Below are positions 11,752 through 22,925 of a stretch of DNA of 64,000 bases, one piece after another. The translations under genes and the position numbers were made by a program. The notes beneath the pieces were generated by a model, which was given only the letters and a program-made list of their open reading frames with translations, was not told where the DNA came from and ran no database searches. Where the stretch lies: positions 35,485,016 to 35,549,015 of the forward strand of contig NC_035172.2 of NCBI RefSeq assembly GCF_001659605.2. The letters run 5' to 3'. Position 1 is the stretch's first letter, and each line of letters opens with the position of its first letter. This stretch comes from Manihot esculenta. Its lineage: Eukaryota > Streptophyta > Magnoliopsida > Malpighiales > Euphorbiaceae.

Positions 11752-11770
11752 GAGAAGGTGAAGGGGCAAT
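11752..11770 (+). promoter_or_regulatory. Polypurine tract of the Tat element
   Basis: A purine-rich run, GAGAAGGTGAAGGGGCAAT, lies directly before the LTR start TGATGAC. It would prime plus-strand DNA synthesis. Confidence 0.7.
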
Positions 11771-12348
11771 TGATGACCGCTGGATTCCTTCACCCCGGGC
11801 CAGGGGCTTGACCACAGCCCAAGGCCCATGACGTAGAGGCCCACACACCTGACATACATAACAAGCCTGGCTCATCCAACCCTCAATGCCGGGCTCGACC
11901 CATCTTCTTCATCCGACCGGCCCGGCCCACACGAAGCAGGCCCTCTCCACTCAGGCTTAGCGTCCGGCCCAACTCTCGGCCTAGCCCAGGATCCAGAAAA
12001 ATATTCACCAGACAGCCTGGCAGATCCGCTCGAACGTACGCACGAGAAGAATCAGAGGCCGTTACGCATGGAGCAGGCGGCTGATACCCTAGTACCTCCG
12101 AATCCGCATGGCAGAGACGCGTGGCCCAATCCTGGAGAGACCTTTACACGTCACCAGCAAGCAAGACAATGTATAAAAGAGGAGTCCCCTCCTCATAAAA
12201 GAGGAGTCCCCTCCTCATAAAAGAGGAGGCCTTATTCAGTAATACAAAACCCTTGTAAAACCCTATTCTATTGAATCTCAGATCATCAGGATCATTTGCA
12301 AAAGTGTGGTGAATCTCTTTTCCGTTGGAGTACTGATTTACGTCATCA
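11771..12348 (+). repeat. 3' LTR of the Tat element (578 bp)
   Basis: It starts TGATGAC and ends GTCATCA, a perfect 7-bp inverted terminal repeat of the TG..CA type, and follows a polypurine tract. It contains a repeated TATA-like promoter region at 12172-12230. The other LTR is outside the window, so the limits rest on terminal structure alone. Confidence 0.72.
12172..12230 (+). promoter_or_regulatory. TATA-containing 22-bp tandem repeat in the LTR
   Basis: A unit of the type ATAAAAGAGGAGTCCCCTCCTC occurs twice, with a third partial copy ending AAAGAGGAGG. Each unit carries a TATA-like TATAAAAG or CATAAAAG followed by a hairpin (GAGGAG-TCCC-CTCCTC). The first TATAAAAG is the best match. This would be the core promoter of the LTR. 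Confidence 0.6.
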
Positions 12349-14050
12349 CCACAAAAATGAACTTCTTGATTGCCGTTAGATCATGAATAGTTTGAGAGAT
12401 TCCAGATTGATTGGGGATGTGAATAAATGCCTTTAAAAATGGATATCTCCAAAGCCTATGAGAGATTAGAATGGGGCTACATATCAGCTGTGCTAAGCAA
12501 AATGGGGTTCGAACAAAGATGGATCAATTTGGTGATGGGTTGTGTTTCAACTGTTAATTATTGGGTTCGCCATCAGGTCATTATATTAGACCTTTGATTC
12601 GATCTCGAGGAGTATGCCAAGGCGATCCGATATTCCATTTTCTTTTTATTCTATTTTCTTTTTATTCTATGTGCTAAAAGTTTTTCTCAGTTAATTCAGT
12701 CCAAAGTTTCGTCTGGGTTTTGGCATGGTTATGTTGCAGCACGTGGTGCTCCTTTAATTGACCATTTATTTTTTGCGGATGATAGCCTTCTTGTTTTTAG
12801 TTGAGGGTGAGGCAACAGTTGTTAAAGAAGTAGTTGAAGTCTATGCTCAGGCATCCGGGCAATTGATAAATTTGCATAAATAGTCTGCTTTTCAAAGAAT
12901 GTTCAAGCTGTGTTGCATGAACATATTTGTGGGGTGCTGGGTGTTAAGGAAAAGTCATATTTGGGCATATATCTGGGCTCCTTACACAAGTGGGCCAGAA
13001 GAAGAAGGAAGTTTTTAGGTTTATTAAAGACAAACTTTGGCAGCGGCTGAATTCTTGGAAGCGTTAGAGTTTGTCAACAGCTGGTAAAGAGATTATGGTA
13101 AAAACGGTGTTACAAGCTTTGCCGACGTATATAATGAATTTGTTTTTCACTTCCTAAGACTTTTTGCGTGGAACTCCAACGTATTATGAGTAACTTTAAG
13201 TGGGGCAAAGGAGTTAATCATGAAAGAGGCATCAATTAGTTGGGATATAATGAGTAACCAAAGGTCTTTGGTGATCTTGGATTCATGAAGTTGAGAGAGT
13301 TTAATCTTTCCATGACTGGAAAACAAGCATGGAGAGTGTTTACAAATCCAGATTCTACTGTTGCAAAATTGCTAATAGGCTATGTATTATTCTTCTTCTA
13401 ATTTTCTTGACTCTCAGCCGGGTAATAACCCAAGTTTCATTTGGAAAAGTCTTTGGGAAAGTAGGCTATTGATTAAAGAAGGAGCGTGTTTAAGAGTTGG
13501 CACTGATGCATCTATATCCATTTGGGAGGATGTTTGGTTACCCTCTACTTCTTCGATGCGGGTGTCAACAATTTAGCCTCATGATACTAACCTTTTTCTT
13601 ATCTCTGATTTAATAGAGAATTTCAGGTGGAATTGAGATCTAATATTGCAAAATTTTTTAAGATGATGCTACTGCCATAATGTTTATCCCGTTGAGCAGA
13701 CGTTCTTTGGAGGATTGCTAGTTTTGGAGATTTGAGAAAAAGGGCCGATATATTGTTCGGAGTGCATATTGGAAGCTCACTTTGATTACTCCTTCACCGT
13801 CACAGTTATCTTTGTGGATTATGTGGAGGAAATTATGGACAGTTGCTGCTCCGCCAAAATGCTTGAATCTGCTGTGGAGAGTTTGTAATGCGGTTATTCC
13901 ATATGTATCTCTTCTATAGCGACGTTAGGTGCAAGTGATGGGTGCTTGCACGTTCTGCCATGGCGAGGAGGAAACAGATCTCCATTTATTTGTTAACTAT
14001 TCATTTGCTAAAGAGTGTTGTTACTATCAGCTGTGGAATACTTGTTTCCG
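12349..14050 (+). pseudogene. L1-type LINE reverse transcriptase remnant
   Basis: Translation in shifting frames gives non-LTR reverse transcriptase pieces. DISKAYERLEW is near 12445 and FADDSLLVF (catalytic ADD) near 12773. After about 13080 come the C-terminal pieces (GKEIMVKTVLQALPTYIMN and NPSFIWKSLWESRLLIKEG, about 13085-13560). A zf-RVT-like end (PPKCLNLLWRVCNAVIPYV, then CTFCHGEEETDLHLF) lies near 13850-14000. Many stops and frameshifts are present, so no open protein remains. The 5' half (endonuclease) is not visible; it may lie beyond the gypsy element. No clear poly(A) tail marks the 3' end. Confidence 0.85.
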
Positions 14051-14570
14051 ATGAGCTTGAAAGCTAATAAAATACACAAATTTTATCAAAAAAACTTACT
14101 TTTGACAAAATAAAGCTCATAAATTAAATATATTAATAAAATGGTAAAAATAAATAATTGCAAATAATATTTTAGTAATAAAATTATAGTTAATATTTTG
14201 ATTAATAAAATTTTATTTATTTTGGTTATCAAATATTTTTATACTAAAATAACAAATTTTGATTATTACTAGATTATAACATAATTCACGGCCCTACCAC
14301 CAAGGGTTTGTGAATTCAATTATTGCAGGGGAATTAAATTATTAATTTTTAGATAATAGAGAAATCCATTCAAAATCGTTTATATGTAACCGAGCCCAAG
14401 TTGACGTGGACAAACTGTTCAACGGCAATCAGAACTTAACCATTCACTTCTCGAGATCGGAGCCGTCAAAAATTAAAAATTGATAATTTTAAAATAGAAA
14501 AAAGAAAGCAGTTTTCACATCACATGCCCGTTAAACTTCTTCTCCATCTCTCTCTTTCTCACCTTCACCA
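14051..14570. other. AT-rich intergenic region and 5' flank of the next gene
   Basis: No gene is seen. The last 60 bases are pyrimidine-rich (TTCTTCTCCATCTCTCTC), as in a plant 5' UTR. Confidence 0.5.
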
Positions 14571-15173
14571 ATGGCAGACTACGACACCCACCTCCAGCAT
14601 CACCAGGGCGGCGGCGGCCACCACCATCACCACCAAGCAATCCCAAAAGAAACAGCTCTCCAAGCTCTAAACACTATAATCCAACTCCATTTTGAAAAGA
14701 CCCTGGAAAAGAAAAGAGCAATAGACCTCCAAAAGAAGGAGCTCCACAAGCTCTTCCTTCTTTTCTTCATCTTCCTCTCTCTGGTCTTCATGGGTGAGGC
14801 TCAAAGCAATCGCCTTCAGTGTCGCCATTGCTGGGCCCCGATAACCCTCCTCTCTTTGGCCCACCTCATCTTCTATGTTTCTGTGGCTCAAACTCTTCGG
14901 TGCATCAATGGGTTCAAGTATCAAAGGCGGTGCCACAAGCTGACCCTTGGATTGGCGACTGAGAAGCTAAGGGAATTGAAGATGAGAATGACTAACGGTA
15001 ACAGTGAGTGTGGGGAGGTGGTTGGTGATGAGGGTGAGCTTGAGATTCATTACCAAGAACCACCAGAGAGTTATTTTGGTAAGTTCAAGAGGAACTGGGG
15101 TTTACATTTTGGGTTCTTGATAGTGATATATGGGTTCATGGTGTCTTCTTCTGTTGTTCTTCTGTGTTATTAG
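14571..15173 (+). CDS. Conserved plant membrane protein of unknown function, histidine-rich N-terminus
   Basis: A single-exon gene of 200 residues. The N-terminus is rich in His and Gly (residues 8-22, HLQHHQGGGGHHHHH). A strongly conserved-looking block follows (PKETALQALNTIIQLHFEKT, residues 25-44), predicted helical with basic heptads. Three hydrophobic segments are likely membrane spans: about 61-76, 88-108 and 176-199. Between spans 2 and 3 lies a cytosol-like loop with a basic Cys-containing part (RCINGFKYQRRCHKL) and an acidic part (GDEGELEIHYQEPPE). I recall this block from uncharacterised plant proteins but know no function. The start is supported by a CT-rich leader and by the absence of an upstream in-frame Met in the leader. 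No signal peptide is obvious. Confidence 0.85.
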   Translation: MADYDTHLQHHQGGGGHHHHHQAIPKETALQALNTIIQLHFEKTLEKKRAIDLQKKELHKLFLLFFIFLSLVFMGEAQSNRLQCRHCWAPITLLSLAHLIFYVSVAQTLRCINGFKYQRRCHKLTLGLATEKLRELKMRMTNGNSECGEVVGDEGELEIHYQEPPESYFGKFKRNWGLHFGFLIVIYGFMVSSSVVLLCY

Positions 15174-17699
15174 ATTTCAGGATTTGATTCGTTAGAGTGT
15201 GTTGTTGTTGATTAGATTCATTTCCAGTGTGGAATTCATTTGTTTGATGATTTGGGTATGGGAATCTGAACTGGTAGATTAAATTCTTGGTGAAAAATTG
15301 AGCAAATGTTATATGGGTTTCTTTATGAGAAATGAGATTATGGAAAGGGTAATGATGAGAGTACATGTGCTTTGAATTGATAATTTTTGAACAACTTTTG
15401 TCTGTTTCAGTTTTGCTTCTTTGTGCTGCTGCCTTCCGTGTGAAAGTGAAAGTGAAACTGAAAATCTACTTTTGATGAGGGGGCTTTCAGCTTTGTATTG
15501 TGTTTTCAGCAGGAGAGAGAGTTTAAAACTTAAAATTTTAATTTTATTTTATTTAATTTTTATTAAAAAATTTAATAATTAGTTACTGAATTTTTAAAAA
15601 TATCTATTAATTAATATTTAATTTTAGAATTTTTTATATTTAATTACTAAAATTAACTGATGGATTAGTTGATGAAATTTTTAAACTTTTCTGAAATTTT
15701 AATGGTTTTTTTATTTATTTCAAGATGGAGTAACTAAAAAATATATTTCTATGTATCACATGAAACAAATAGTTATATTATTTGAAATTTTGAATGGAAA
15801 AGGATCCGTTGAATATCTTGAATGGTCTTCAAAAACTAGGAGTTTGGGGCTTTCAAGACATTCCTATAAATTTCGACGCTTTAGAAGAAACTCATTGCGG
15901 AGAATTTTGGGTAGCTGGTAGGATTAATTACAGTTGTTTGTTTATTTGTTTTTTTTCTCAAAATATTAATTACAGCATGTAGAGGATTTTTTATTTGGCA
16001 AAAAAGTATTTTATGCACTTAAGTTTTGATAAATATTGATATAATTTTTATTCATTTTATTTTTTATATATTAAAAATAATTTTTTTATTAATTTTTAAT
16101 TATTTTTATTTTAAATAAATTAAATTTTATTAAGTATTAAGAAAATATTTTGAGAAGTTTTTTAAAAATAAAATAAAATAAAATAGGATGATAATAATTA
16201 ATTTATATGTTATTATAAATTAAAAAAAAATGAATAATAATTTTAAAATAATTAAAAAAAAATTATGAAATGGATAGAGTAAATAGTTAAATACTGTTAA
16301 TATATTTTTAATTCAAATAATTTCTTTTAATTTTAAATAATATAAAATAAATTCTTTAAATTTTGAAATAATTAAATAAATACTTCTTGAATTTTAATAT
16401 AATTAACAGATTATTTTATATGTTTTTAAAATCAAATACTTAAATCCCTATATATTCAGTCCATCCAAATTAGAAATCTTTCTATTTATAATTTTATTAG
16501 TAAATTTATCAAATACAAAAAAAATATTTTAAATACTTAAAATAATTTTATATACACATAATTTTTTTAGTATAAATGAGATTTTTATATTGTATAAATT
16601 ATATTTTAATATTTAAATTTTAAGATAATTGATGGATCGGTATTATAGATATTAATTTGTCAAATTTTTTCTTAACGTATAATTTTTAAAAAATACTTTT
16701 TATAAAAGTCTGATTTATTTAAAAATTATTTGATATTATTTAAAAATAATTGAAATTTAAATATTTTTAAAAAAATTTAAAATTATAAATATTAAAATAT
16801 TTTAATGAATAAAATTTAAAGAATAAAAAATATTAAAAATTAGTTAAATGAGATATTATTTGAATTTAATTTTTTTAAATAAAAAATAAAAATTTAAAAT
16901 GCTTAGTCGAAGAAGAATTGATTATAAAAATATTTAAGTATATAATTTTTAAAATATAAATTATTAATTATAGTAAAATTAAAAAAAAAGAAATTTAACT
17001 TATAAAATGTAATAAAGATATTTTCACTGAATGAATGAATTTTAATTTTGAAGGAATCAATTATAAAATGAATTTAATAAATTTAAGTGTTGAATTTAAA
17101 AAATATAAAAATTAATTTATTAATTATATTAAAGATTTAAAAATTACCGTGTAAATTACTCATTGCTTTACCATTTTAGTATAACTAAACATTTATTTTT
17201 TAAGAATAAATCAAATTTAATGGACAATATCATAGACGGTATGCGGCAATTTTATACTGCATCAGTTATCATGCTTATTTGAAAACTGAATGATTTGAAA
17301 AAAAAAAAAAAATTCTCTACAAATTAATTACGTTCATCATATTCAAGATTATAATATAATATTATATAATTTATTTATTTTATTAAAATAATATTTTCCA
17401 ATGGTGTGAAAAAGAGTGGTACATATTACGGGAAATGAGAGAAATCAACATGAATTCATAAGCTGAATTTTAAATTTATGATTTCGGAAAAAGAGGGAGG
17501 TAAATTATGGGATAAATTATAATTAAATCTGTAAATTTTCATAAAATTAATTAATTTGTTTTTATTTTAAAGTTATTCAATTAAAATTTTTATATGTTTT
17601 GTAAAAAGTAATTTTTTAGTTATTTTATTTAAAAAATTAATTTTTAATTATTTTATTTAAAAAAATTATTAACTATCTTGAATTAATTATAATATTGGC
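15174..17699. other. AT-rich intergenic region
   Basis: The first 300 bases are probably the 3' UTR of the upstream gene. From about 15540 the sequence is very AT-rich with many A/T runs. I see no gene, no clear terminal repeats and no tandem array. The short frame 15794-15982 has no recognisable content. Confidence 0.6.
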
Positions 17700-18535
17700 A
17701 ACAGTTGCCTCCTTGGTTTTCTGTTTTTCATTTATTTTTTATTTGCAGAATGTGTTGTTGGATCTAGACGTAGTTTGTTGTGTGGATTTGTGATTTTGGT
17801 CTTGGCTGTTTGCATGTTGTTGGTGATAAAAAGGTCGATGACATCTCGGCGCCGGAACTTGGTGAGGCTCCTTCAGGTGGCTCCATACTATGAGCAGGCC
17901 CTCTCTTCGTTAGAGGCGAACGGTGAGGTAGAGAACCTCTATTTGTTCTATTGGTAATGTTTTGGATGTAAGTTTGGACGGCTTCTGTATCTTTATCGGC
18001 ATGGCTGATAGGATTTGAAGTATGCTGGGCATTTATGCTTCCGAGTTGGTCGTTTTTGTAGTCGTAGGTCTCCGTGCTTTTTCTCTGTTTTGTTGTCTCT
18101 TCTACAAGCACAAGCTCTGATGGTGGTTTTCTTTATTCTACTTCTACCGGCATTTGGTCGTCTTTGTAGTCGTAGGTCTCCGTGCTTTTTCTTCGTTTTG
18201 TTGTCCCTTCTACAAGCACAAGCTCTGATGGTGGTTGTTCTTTATTCTACTTCTACCGGCATTTCGGAATTCTCGATTGCAATCTCTTTCCGGAGGAATG
18301 CGGTCGATGAACCGGTGGGATGATTGCATTCTTTTGGCGGTGCTGATTTTGCGCGGTGTCCAGCTGTCCTTGGGGCTGATGTATTGGGTTCTTTCTCATT
18401 GTAGTATGGGCTGAGCTTTCAGTTTTAGTTTATTTTTTTATTTTTTTATTTTTTTTTATTATTATTTTTTTTATAATTTTGAGATACAGCTGGGCTTTCT
18501 TTATGCAATAATCTTATTGCAAGAAAAAAAAAATG
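17700..18535 (+). mobile_element. Probable retroposon 3' end with A tail
   Basis: A block of higher GC content sits between AT-rich DNA and ends in a T-rich stretch (18425-18475), then TTATGCAATAATCTTATTGC and an A run (18521-18533). Such ends are typical of LINE or SINE copies. It includes two tandem copies of a 108-bp unit. No reverse transcriptase sequence is present and the target duplication is not clear, so the class is uncertain. A host non-coding gene is an alternative. Confidence 0.4.
18046..18264 (+). repeat. Two tandem copies of a 108-bp unit
   Basis: Copies at 18046-18153 and 18154-18264 both run from TTGGTCGTyTTTGTAGTCG through CAAGCACAAGCTCTGATGG to CTTCTACCGGCATTT, with few differences. 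Confidence 0.92.
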
Positions 18536-18776
18536 AAATACTAGAATCCCAAGTCTCAAATATGTATGCAATTTGGTATAGGCTGGCAGGCAGGGCCACA
18601 TCTTCCATTGTGGAGTGGATGGAAATCAACAGCTTGCACATTAATGGGAAGCAACTGGATTTAATAATAATAGTACAACTCTTCTCCAATCTCCAGAATA
18701 GCTGTGCTTGAATGAAAATGGGAATTGGATTTTGATTGCAAAAATGAGTTAAAGCTAGTGGTTTTAGACTGTGGAG

Positions 18777-21700
18777 TCAGGACAGAGCTTCACAAAGTGA
18801 TTTGTATGCATTAACACAGAGTTTGAATTTTTCTTCAGCCATTGCCTGCATATATACATTGAAAACAAACCTATTAAAGAAAACAGCCACTCAAGTTAAA
18901 GACACAAAGGTAAGGCCATTAGAAGGGAGGAAGCAACCTTCAATCTCAATTCAGTAATTCATTGTGAAAGTATTAAAATGATTTCTATCAAATCCCAGCA
19001 GCTCTATACACACTGATGATTCGTATCGATAATGTAAAACCCACTGTGCTTTAAAATTATCATAAAGTGGTGAAAGTGTAATTACAGAAAACAAAATGGG
19101 TAAAGAGCAGAAATTCATCAACTAACCTGTGAAGGGCCTTGATGCTTATCAGGATGCCATTTTAATGCTGATACGCGGAAACTGCAAGGAGTATTCAAAT
19201 AATTTCAGATATACAAAAAAATCGAGTATAAAGAAGAAATAAAGTATGCGGGAATCACAACGCCAACTTACGCATCTTTAACATCTTCAATCCTTAAAGG
19301 ACCAGTTGGAGGCAAACCAAGGATTGTTCTGTCATGAGAAGATCCCACAGAACAAGATTCACTGTCAGACTCAGATTCACTTCTAGCATCGCAGTCATTA
19401 TCTCTATGGTTTGTCCAGTTTGGATGCTCTCTCCACTCAAATCCAAATGTTGAACCTCGATGAGAAGACTCGTTAAAAGACCAAGTATACCATCTTTTTC
19501 CAAAGGTAGCTTGAAAAATTTTCTCAGGACCATCAGAGTCCTCAGAAAAACTCTCCCTCCTAAACTTACCTGAACAACCAATAAAGAGAGACACAGTCTG
19601 TTAAAATACAGTGACATACTAAAAGGCTTTAGAAGAACACAAAACTATAACATGAAAATTGTTTGGCATCTACCAATATAAAAACATTATGAATATCAGA
19701 ATCAATGTCATCTTTTATTACAGAAGCTTCTTAAACATATGGTAATATGGTAATCCAAAATATTTAGCTCCCTCATTTCCCTCTCATTATTGAAGTCCCT
19801 TTGCTTTCTTCTTTTCTGTTTCTTTCCCTCTGCAATCTTTTTCGATTGAGGGTCTTGGAACTATATTATCCTCCAGCTCTATTTATTTCTCTCTCTCTTT
19901 GTTTTTTTCTATTTATTTATTTCATTTATCATCAGTCTGCATTATTTTCACCAAATTGGTTAACCAATAGAAGAGAGAATTACAACTCTAAGTTTGTCTT
20001 GCCTTCCTCTGTTCACAGAAACACATTGATTATACCATCGGGGGTTGCCTTATTTTTTGGTATTAGGCTAAGAACTGCATTATGACTTGGGTATTGCAGC
20101 AAATATATTTGTGAGATACCAAGCTCGACCTTTACCTTTCTGATTATGATATTGTTGGTCGGAGAAAAATTAAATTTATTTGCAACGGTAGAATATATAA
20201 GTGGACTAATCAATTTTTATTTGCAGAGGAACAAAAAGTTATAAATTGTTTAGGGCATCATCCTGCGTATAAAAGCAAGAATGCTATGTGGACCATACTC
20301 ATATAAGGAAATAAATATGAAAAGGGTAGATTCCAAAGTTATGCAAGTTAATAAAACAACAGCATAAGCAATTTTAAAAAGTAAGAAAAACTCACGTTTC
20401 ATTTTCTGATGATGAGATTTCCTAGGATGTCGAGAAGAAGACTTTAATCGCCTCTTCTTATCAGTTCCGTGTGAGTGCTCTGAATCAAATGACCATATAG
20501 ACTCTTCATCCTGGTTACAAGTGCGAAGCAAAACACATATCAATATGTGGCAGTTTAATTCAACAATGTAGTAGTATTGAAAATGAAAATAGTAATGAAC
20601 ACATCATATATTTGTCAAGAAATTTCTGCAATCCTCAAATGGATGCAATAATATAATGAAAATAAAACTCTGCAATCCTCAAATGGATGCAATAATATAA
20701 CGAAAATAAAAATATCTTGTAATAAGTCTAGCAAAATGTTGCATCGAGGCAATCTGAATCTCGTTAAGGATTTAAATAAAGAAAATGCCAAATTAAAATT
20801 CACCTGGGATGAAGGTTTAGAGGAAGCACTGTTAAAGAGAAGGTCTTTCAGAGCTCTCTTAGCATCGGCACGTTTTTGACGTACTGCATACCTTATGTAA
20901 TTCTGAATTCAGACTTCCCATTTCAGGAAAAGTTATATGATGAGAAAATAAAAGAAAACACAGAGAAGTTTACTGATGGAGAAGTGAGATGAATATACAT
21001 CAATTTCCAAGCAGGTATATATAACTGATATATCACGTCAATACTAAAAGTTGATAACAATGCTTATACCTTGGATGGTTGTTGGAATCTGCTAACATCC
21101 TGCAAAAGGATAATTAAATGTCAATCTTCATAGTTAGGGAAAAATCTTCTTCATACTTGTAACCAAAGAAAGATATGTATAATACTAATGTCAGTCCACC
21201 AGAACCTTGCACAATTCCAAAAAGCCCTAGGCTTTATAAGAATTTTGCACCATAATAAGCTAAATAGAGTTTTTAAAATCTTTGTTGCATAAAATTAGAG
21301 CTTTGTAATAGGAATATTACAGAAGAAGCCCTTCTTTTTTAACTCAATTAAAAGATTTAAATCTAAAACTAATATGCAGGAATATACAAGAAATGGTCCA
21401 AAAGTACTGATAATGGAAGAAGAAATATTATTGAAAGGAAGGAAAATAAAAGGGCTAAACAAACAGAAAGCTGTGTCCAAAGGAAAATGCTTATGCAATT
21501 CCAAAAAGAAGATAGAATTGTAAGTGCCATCTCCAAAAGAAAACCAGCAAAACATCTTCAATTTCCCCATATAGTCTTTGGTCTTTGTCCTGATTTCTTA
21601 TCTCTTACAACTTTAATGTGCTTAACCTTTCATACTAATGCATTTATTAGTCATTGATGCATGCATTCACACCATCTTGATAAAATGGTGTCACTTCCCC

Positions 21701-22889
21701 TTTTCACAAATGCATTCATTCCATATCTAATTCATCCTTGTTTTTCCACATATCCAATTTAGAATGCTCATTTCTCCCACACTAATCTTTTGTCATGTTA
21801 TTCTCATCACCAAACACTTACCTTTTGTTTGGCATAATTCATTTTATAAGAAAAGAATCCAAATAAATTTTTGCAAAATCATGCAAGATTTCAACTCCTT
21901 TTAGATATCAATTTTTCAAGTTAAAAAGAACTGAATTTCTTTCATTCAAAACAAGAGAATTTGTAAGAAAATAAATCAATTGAATTGAATTCTTACGATA
22001 TTCTTGATTTCAAATGGAGAGTTACTATTATATACCATAGTTGGTTGATGCCACATTTGCATTGGAAAAGAACTCATCCTTCACTTCTCGACTTCACCCA
22101 TCCTATTTTAATTCTTCAGTTGACATCCTCACTTCTCCCATCCCTTTGTAGCAAAAATCATGGACACAGGGCATCTAGTGTGTACTTTTGTGCATTATTA
22201 CATATCTAGGCAACCTCACTTTGATCGCTTCCCCTTCCATTGTTCAATTCCACTCAGGTCAAACCCTAATAGTTTAGACTCTAAGATGAGCTATACAGCT
22301 CCAACTTCTTCTTAGACTAAGTAGGATTTCTTCCATTAAGTAGGATTTCTCAATGCTTGTCTATATATCAATTTATCATCATCATAAATTCTATTAATAT
22401 TCCACAAATCACTCATCTAAGTAAACAGTTTGGACATCAACCTTGACCTTAATGCAAGCTCCTGTGTGTTCTATAAGTCCCTATCAAGCTCATCCGAGAA
22501 ACATCTTAGGGGCTAAATATGCAACTCAGCTAAATATCATGATAACTTCCAATAATGCAGACAAATAAAACAGCAACAATTCCATATTCATATAAAATCA
22601 CAAACTCTGGCTCCCTTCATCCCCGTCCCCAAATAGAAATACTAAGAAAGGAAAAAAAGTTTTTTCTTTTTTTAATTCGCAAACAAAAACAAAAAGGAAA
22701 AAGCTTTGAAAAGCTAAAAGATGATAATAAACTCACAGCGTTCCATTTCTTCTTCCATTTTTCACATGAAGCAGGTGTAGAATGAATTGAAGCAAAATGG
22801 GTCTTCGTTATTGATGTCGTCGATGATGCCAAATTTGGAATCAAGGTGTTTTTCAATATAACAACGCTTCGCCATCTGGATATTTGCAT
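18777..22889 (-). CDS. J-domain (DnaJ-like) protein with C-terminal J domain, probably organellar
   Basis: Seven exons assemble on the minus strand: 22889-22737, 21099-21070, 20902-20804, 20510-20396, 19569-19272, 19181-19127 and 18845-18777. All junctions are GT-AG with matching phases, and the product has 272 residues. The first 40 residues are rich in Arg, Ser and Thr without acids, like a mitochondrial targeting peptide. Residues 85-175 are basic and Ser-rich. An aromatic patch (KRWYTWSFNE) precedes an acidic Ser/Asp/Glu stretch. The J domain is at about 210-272, with HPDKHQG at 241-247; the HPD tripeptide stimulates Hsp70 ATPase, so the role is probably an Hsp70 co-chaperone. Helix IV ends almost at the stop codon. 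An in-frame Met 12 codons upstream (22925) is an alternative start. Intron 1 is long (1.6 kb). Confidence 0.83.
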
Positions 22890-22925
22890 AATCGAAGAAA
22901 AGAAGCAACTGTTCGATATAAACAA

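Larger units (their letters stand above)
1..12348 (+). mobile_element. Ty3/gypsy LTR retrotransposon, Tat lineage (5' end outside window)
   Basis: The order is gag, protease, reverse transcriptase, RNase H, a second RNase H, integrase, a long non-coding block with tandem repeats, an antisense gene, a polypurine tract and a 3' LTR. The extra RNase H domain and an antisense gene between pol and the 3' LTR are known marks of the Tat (Ogre/Retand-like) lineage. The 5' LTR, primer-binding site and start of gag are outside the window. The right edge is at 12348, where the LTR ends GTCATCA, matching TGATGAC at its start (11771). Four nonsense codons in gag-pol make it non-autonomous. The sequence beyond the right edge is an L1-type LINE, so the element probably inserted there; the target duplication cannot be checked because the left edge is missing. 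Confidence 0.9.

Noticed and set aside
15794..15982. 62-codon frame in the AT-rich intergenic region
   Set aside because: No recognisable motif, no conserved-looking block and no splice context that extends it.
22555..22785. Plus-strand frame over the first exon and intron of the J-protein gene
   Set aside because: It overlaps a minus-strand gene with consistent splice sites and shows no motif.
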